DNA of 7,670 nucleotides, taken from positions 1 to 7,670 of the forward strand of contig JAISDH010000210.1 of assembly GCA_031264975.1 (NCBI GenBank), written 5' to 3'. The translations under genes and the position numbers were made by a program. The first letter of the stretch is position 1. Each line of letters opens with the position of its first letter. Positions 5,894 through 7,670 of the stretch are shown here, one piece after another. The notes beneath the pieces were generated by a model. It saw nothing but the letters and a program-made list of their open reading frames with translations, was not told the origin of the DNA and did no database searches. This stretch comes from Bacteroidales bacterium. GTDB lineage: Bacteria > Bacteroidota > Bacteroidia > Bacteroidales > WCHB1-69.

Positions 5894-7306
5894 TCATAAG
5901 GGAGCGACTTTCTTGTAATAGTCGCTAAAGAAAATATAACCTGCCTTGTTCAACCGTGCATTGGTTATCGATACACTCAATATCCAACTGTTAGCTATGT
6001 GCCAATAGCCTTTTCTTGTATTGGCGTGTTCCCATGCTTTTTGTCGTGAGATACCAAGACGTTGTAGGTTGGCATATCTCGTCTTTATTCGTTTCCATTG
6101 TTTCCATATGACCATGCGTAACCTACGGCGATACCACGAATCCAACCTAGATAGTAGACTTTTCATATCTGCAAGTCTATAGTAATTGACCCAACCTTTA
6201 ATGTAGTAACTCAATGTTTCTTTTCGCCATAAATCTCCCCTGCCGTTGCTTCTGCTGGTTATCTCTCTTATGCGAGTTCGCATCTTCTGCCAACTTTTGG
6301 GGTGGACGCGGAGGCGACATGCGCCTTCGCTTACGTAAAATCCATAGCCCAGAAACTTAACTTGTGTTACTTTGTCTACTGTTGTCTTTGCTCGATTTAC
6401 TCGAAGAAACAGTTTGGTTTCGATATACTTTGTCGTGTTGCTCTTTGTTCGTTCTGCACTGCGACGACTTTTCTTCATTATCAAAATATCGTCTGCATAG
6501 CGTACAAACCTATGTCCACGTTGGTGCAATTTCTTGTCCAGTTCGTGAAGCATTATGTTACCCAGCAACGGACTTAACGGACTGCCTTGTGGTACGCCTT
6601 GCTCTGGCTTTTCAAGCCGCTCCCCTATCTTAATTCCTGCATTCAGAAACTTATGAATAAGGGATATGACGCGTCCGTCTTTTATTGTCCGCGATAACAA
6701 CTCTACTAGTTTTGTCCGATTTACCGTGTCAAAGTATTTTTCCAAGTCCATGTCTACGCAGTATTTGTACCCTGCATCTACATTTTCTTGTACTCGTCTC
6801 AACGCAGCATGAGCGCTGCGTCTTGGGCGAAATCCGTAACTCTCTGGTAGAAATTGTCTCTCGTATATCGGCATCAGTACTTGGTTTATTGCCTGCTGTA
6901 TCAAGCGGTCTATTACTGTTGGAATGCCTAACGCTCGAACATTACCCGATGCTTTAGGTATTTCTACCTTTCGAACCGGTGTAGGGCGGTATTTTCCTGA
7001 CAACAATTTTGTTATCAGTTCGTCTTTGTGCTGCTGCAAATAGCTTTTCAGCTCGCCGACTTCCATTCTATCTATCCCACTTGCTCCTTTATTGCTTACT
7101 ACACGTCGGTAGGCGCCATTCAGGTTGCTGGGACTCAGAATGTATTCTAACAATCCGTGATTGGATTGCCCTGCTGTGATTTCTGTTTCAGTTATCCATA
7201 AGAATGTCTGCACTCCCTCACTATACTCAAGTGCCGCTTTACTTTCATGCGGGTAGTCGATTCCTATCGTTTTCTGCTTTCTGCCTTCCTTTTTGGTAAC
7301 TTTCAT
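5894..7306 (-). CDS. ltrA: Group II intron-encoded reverse transcriptase/maturase
   Basis: The 470-residue protein has the full set of RT blocks: GASGIDRM (74-81), GIPTVIDRLIQQAI (127-140), ESYGFRPRRSAHAAL (155-169), VDMDLEKYFD with catalytic D185 (184-193), QGVPQGSPLSPLLGN (236-250), and YADD with the catalytic pair D272-D273 (270-273), then KFLGYGF (317-323). The maturase (X) region follows, including YYIKGWVNYYRLADMKSLLSRLD (about 367-389) and WKQWKR (401-406). It ends at SDYYKKVAPL with no HNH endonuclease domain, like endonuclease-free classes such as C and D. Such introns usually reinsert using nascent strands at replication forks. The protein copies the intron during retrohoming and helps it fold and splice. 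ATG 7306 follows an A-rich stretch (GAAAAGAAA). The stop codon (5896-5894) lies 8 bases before domain V, as is usual. All catalytic residues are present. Confidence 0.96.
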   Translation of the reverse strand: MKVTKKEGRKQKTIGIDYPHESKAALEYSEGVQTFLWITETEITAGQSNHGLLEYILSPSNLNGAYRRVVSNKGASGIDRMEVGELKSYLQQHKDELITKLLSGKYRPTPVRKVEIPKASGNVRALGIPTVIDRLIQQAINQVLMPIYERQFLPESYGFRPRRSAHAALRRVQENVDAGYKYCVDMDLEKYFDTVNRTKLVELLSRTIKDGRVISLIHKFLNAGIKIGERLEKPEQGVPQGSPLSPLLGNIMLHELDKKLHQRGHRFVRYADDILIMKKSRRSAERTKSNTTKYIETKLFLRVNRAKTTVDKVTQVKFLGYGFYVSEGACRLRVHPKSWQKMRTRIREITSRSNGRGDLWRKETLSYYIKGWVNYYRLADMKSLLSRLDSWYRRRLRMVIWKQWKRIKTRYANLQRLGISRQKAWEHANTRKGYWHIANSWILSVSITNARLNKAGYIFFSDYYKKVAPL

Positions 7307-7670
7307 TTTCTTTTCACTAATTAGAGTTCAGTCCTTCCCAAATTATCTCGTAATCCGGTACTATGACCTCTGCTGACTTCTCACAGCAAGCTTTACTCCA
7401 TGCTTCCGTAATTCTTCCGCATGTCTGTGAGACCTCCCGTGGTAAGCTCAATAACCTTCTCCCCATGTAACTGCAACATTTACACCCCTGAATCCGGGTA
7501 GTTATAGGACTTCGTTTTGCCACGCAAACTCGTCCATTCAGGATATGCCTGATGTTATTCGTGTTCCTCAGTTCGGGGTTTTGCCTCCGGCTTCCTTCAG
7601 ATTTCGCATCGCTACGAACACCCTTGCCATCAGCTAATGGTTGGTAACTACCGACCCCCATAGTGGACTT
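7307..7670 (-). ncRNA. Group II intron 5' ribozyme region (part of domains I-IV)
   Basis: This is the non-coding RNA part of the intron ahead of the RT start. On the minus strand TCTCACAG (7432-7425) pairs with CTGTGAGA (7386-7379) around an A/G-rich interior, fitting domain III. The bases before the RT gene, including GAAGTCAGCAGAGGTCATAG, read like the usual stretch upstream of bacterial intron RT genes. Individual subdomains and exon-binding sites could not be assigned reliably. An open frame here (7661-7317) is not considered a real gene. Confidence 0.75.

Larger units (their letters stand above)
5811..7670 (-). mobile_element. Group II intron with encoded reverse transcriptase (5' end beyond window)
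   Basis: The minus strand shows the order expected of a bacterial group II intron: structured RNA (7670 to 7307), a reverse transcriptase/maturase gene (7306-5894), then domains V and VI and a 3' end reading CCTACCCGAT, which finishes at base 5811. The proposed end is fixed by the domain VI bulged A seven positions from the boundary. The 5' part shows an 8-bp stem (7379-7386 with 7425-7432) of the kind expected in domain III. No GTGCG-type 5' intron end is visible, so the 5' splice site and its exon lie past 7670. The element lies antisense to the B12 gene pair, 63 bp behind it. The open RT frame and intact domains V and VI suggest a possibly active copy. Confidence 0.9.

Noticed and set aside
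7317..7661. Minus-strand open frame of 114 codons ahead of the RT gene
   Set aside because: It falls in the intron's structured RNA region; such frames are often annotated but are very probably not translated.

Overview
The window looks like a chromosome piece from a member of the Bacteroidetes, most likely Bacteroidales or a relative that has a type IX secretion system (T9SS). The evidence is a protein ending in a T9SS (Por) C-terminal sorting domain, promoters of the Bacteroidetes form TAnnTTTG with no strong Shine-Dalgarno sites, a CreD of the Bacteroidetes type, and a TonB-dependent receptor with the plug wording common in this phylum. Base composition is moderately AT-rich.

Layout. (1) Positions 1-693, minus strand: the N-terminal part of creD, cut by the window edge, with a Bacteroidetes-type promoter at 827-858. 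(2) Positions 694-1519: a long divergent intergenic region. It holds the creD leader, an array of seven 21/22-bp palindromic repeats (986-1138), a second promoter-like box (about 1204-1231), a cobalamin riboswitch (about 1240-1400) and its downstream folding region. (3) Positions 1520-5747, plus strand: a two-gene unit. A BtuB-like TonB-dependent receptor is followed after 37 bp by a 725-residue secreted protein built from three copies of an unnamed domain, two InlB-B-repeat-like spacer domains and a T9SS sorting tail. (4) Positions 5811 to beyond 7670, minus strand: a group II intron with its reverse transcriptase/maturase. Its 3' end can be placed at base 5811 and its 5' end lies outside the window.

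How it works together. The riboswitch should lower expression of the receptor, and probably of the gene behind it, when cobalamin is plentiful. This makes the receptor a likely outer-membrane importer of cobalamin or a related corrinoid. The second gene shares the leader and would be delivered to the cell surface or medium by the T9SS. The simplest hypothesis is that it captures corrinoid, or a corrinoid-carrying partner, for the receptor. That function is inferred from context only, and it is the most interesting candidate for something undescribed here. The intron lies antisense 63 bp behind this gene and may have been inserted within or at the end of the B12 operon.
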